This document shows positions 5,337-6,096 of a stretch of DNA of 6,096 nucleotides, in pieces (position 1 is the first letter of the stretch; every line of letters begins with the position of its first letter). This DNA comes from CAZXVW01 sp964644025 (GTDB lineage Bacteria > Acidobacteriota > Terriglobia > Bryobacterales > Bryobacteraceae): NCBI GenBank assembly GCA_964644025.1, contig CAZXVW010000234.1:1-6096 (forward strand), given 5' to 3'. Under the pieces are notes generated by a model. The model saw nothing but the letters and a program-made list of their open reading frames with translations, did no database searches and had not been told where the DNA came from. Both the position numbers and the translations under genes were made by a program.

Positions 5337-6096
5337 TCACCGGGCGCGGAGGTAGAGTACCGCGCTGCCGGAAAACGGGGCGGAGAAGCGCCGCTCACCG
5401 CCGCCCCTCACGCTCCGGCCGGACCGTTTCCGCCCGGTGGCCGGGTTGAACCACTCGACCTTCAGGCGGCCCCTGGCGGCGCCCAGATCCACGGTTACCT
5501 CGCCGCCGCCGGGCGCGAAGACCAGGTATTCGTGTCCCGGGTCGGCCAGGCAGTAGTGCGAGGAGCTTAACTCGCCGTGGGGCGTCATCCTGGTCAGCTT
5601 CATCCGCCGGGCGTAAGCCAGCGCGTAGCCCATGCCCTTGCGCACCGGCTCCCAGCGCGCATCGAACCGCTCGCCCAGGATCAGGCCGTCGTAAGGATCC
5701 ATGAAGATGGGATTCAGCCCCCGCGTGAAACTCTTCCACACCCAGTCGCTGTTGCCGCCGATGCCCCAGAGATGGTCCGTATCGGCTAGAATCACCTTGC
5801 GCCCGTCGGCCGCCGGCGGGTCTTCGCGGTAGCCGCCTTCCGAGTTGGGCGAGATCCACTCGGCCGGGCTGGCGAACAGCGTCTGGTTCGACCCACCCTT
5901 GAACTGGAAGGTCATACCCACCGGGTGCTGCTTCGGTTTCGTCTTCTCGTAGGCGTGAACGAACCGGATCATGTGGTACTGCCAGGCGCTGGATGCAGGG
6001 TGGTTCTCATTGGAAATCTCGTAAAGCACGTTGTCCAGATCATTGACCGTATCCACCACCCGCCGGACATAGGTTTCCTGGATTGCGGTAATCTTC
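5337..6096 (-). CDS. Glycoside-hydrolase-like protein with C-terminal putative collagen-binding domain, partial (5' end beyond window)
   Basis: This is the C-terminal 252 residues of a larger protein; the frame is open to the window edge, so the GTG at 6059 is internal and not the start. The first part resembles the last strands of a TIM-barrel glycoside hydrolase. NVLYEISNENH at visible residues 22-32 looks like the Asn-Glu acid/base motif of clan GH-A (Glu30). ILADTDHLWG (102-111) sits where the second catalytic strand is expected, but offers Asp rather than Glu. SFTRGLNPIFMDPYD follows. Residues from about 180, with HYCLADPGHEYLVFAPGGG, VEWFNPATGR and FSAPFSGSAVLYLR, match the small beta-sandwich domain that Pfam calls a putative collagen-binding domain of a collagenase (as I recall it, PF12904). 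Such proteins are often labelled collagenase or cellulase without proof, so the substrate is unknown. It is co-directional with nuoC, but the promoter between them argues for separate transcription, and I see no functional link to complex I. Confidence 0.8.
   Translation of the reverse strand, partial: KITAIQETYVRRVVDTVNDLDNVLYEISNENHPASSAWQYHMIRFVHAYEKTKPKQHPVGMTFQFKGGSNQTLFASPAEWISPNSEGGYREDPPAADGRKVILADTDHLWGIGGNSDWVWKSFTRGLNPIFMDPYDGLILGERFDARWEPVRKGMGYALAYARRMKLTRMTPHGELSSSHYCLADPGHEYLVFAPGGGEVTVDLGAARGRLKVEWFNPATGRKRSGRSVRGGGERRFSAPFSGSAVLYLRAR

Noticed and set aside
5240..5398. Upstream extension of nuoC to an in-frame ATG at 5398 (53 extra residues).
   Set aside because: It would run through the promoter and overlap the glycosidase-like gene by about 60 bases; the added residues do not resemble NuoC, and MADEKRP at 5239 is a natural start.

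Overview
The window is about 62% GC and every gene in it lies on the minus strand, so the genes read from high coordinates to low. It holds part of a respiratory complex I (NADH-quinone oxidoreductase) operon in the order nuoC-nuoD-nuoI-nuoJ-nuoK-nuoL. nuoL runs off the low-coordinate edge, and nuoM and nuoN would be expected beyond it. At the high-coordinate edge is the 3' end of an unrelated gene, a glycoside-hydrolase-like protein with a C-terminal 'putative collagen-binding' domain.

The separate (unfused) nuoC and nuoD, the high GC and the collagen-binding-type glycoside hydrolase next door fit a free-living, polysaccharide-using bacterium such as Acidobacteriota or Planctomycetota. This is a judgement from family habits, and no marker gene settles it.

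Layout from high to low coordinates: 5337-6096 is the partial glycosidase-like gene. 5240-5336 is a 97-nt spacer with a good sigma70-type promoter (TTGACA ... TATTAT) placed just before nuoC. 4529-5239 is nuoC with a long disordered N-terminus. 3411-4523 is nuoD. 2915-3370 is nuoI. 2858-2914 is a 57-nt spacer rich in GC inverted repeats. 2348-2857 is nuoJ, 2036-2347 is nuoK, and 1-2025 is nuoL (5' part complete, 3' end cut off). No stretch longer than 300 bases lacks a gene.

NuoC, NuoD and NuoI belong to the peripheral arm. NuoD carries quinone-site residues and NuoI carries two [4Fe-4S] clusters. NuoJ, NuoK and NuoL belong to the proton-pumping membrane arm. The cluster is incomplete: nuoA and nuoB are not upstream of nuoC, and nuoE, nuoF, nuoG and nuoH are not between nuoD and nuoI. 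The missing subunits must be encoded elsewhere if the enzyme is complete.

I did not find a clearly new biological system here. The points most worth a second look are the split nuo gene order, a His-rich acidic loop inserted in NuoL, a sharp change of base composition and leucine codon use inside nuoL, the charge-segregated NuoC tail, and the structured nuoI-nuoJ spacer with a 7-codon reading frame.
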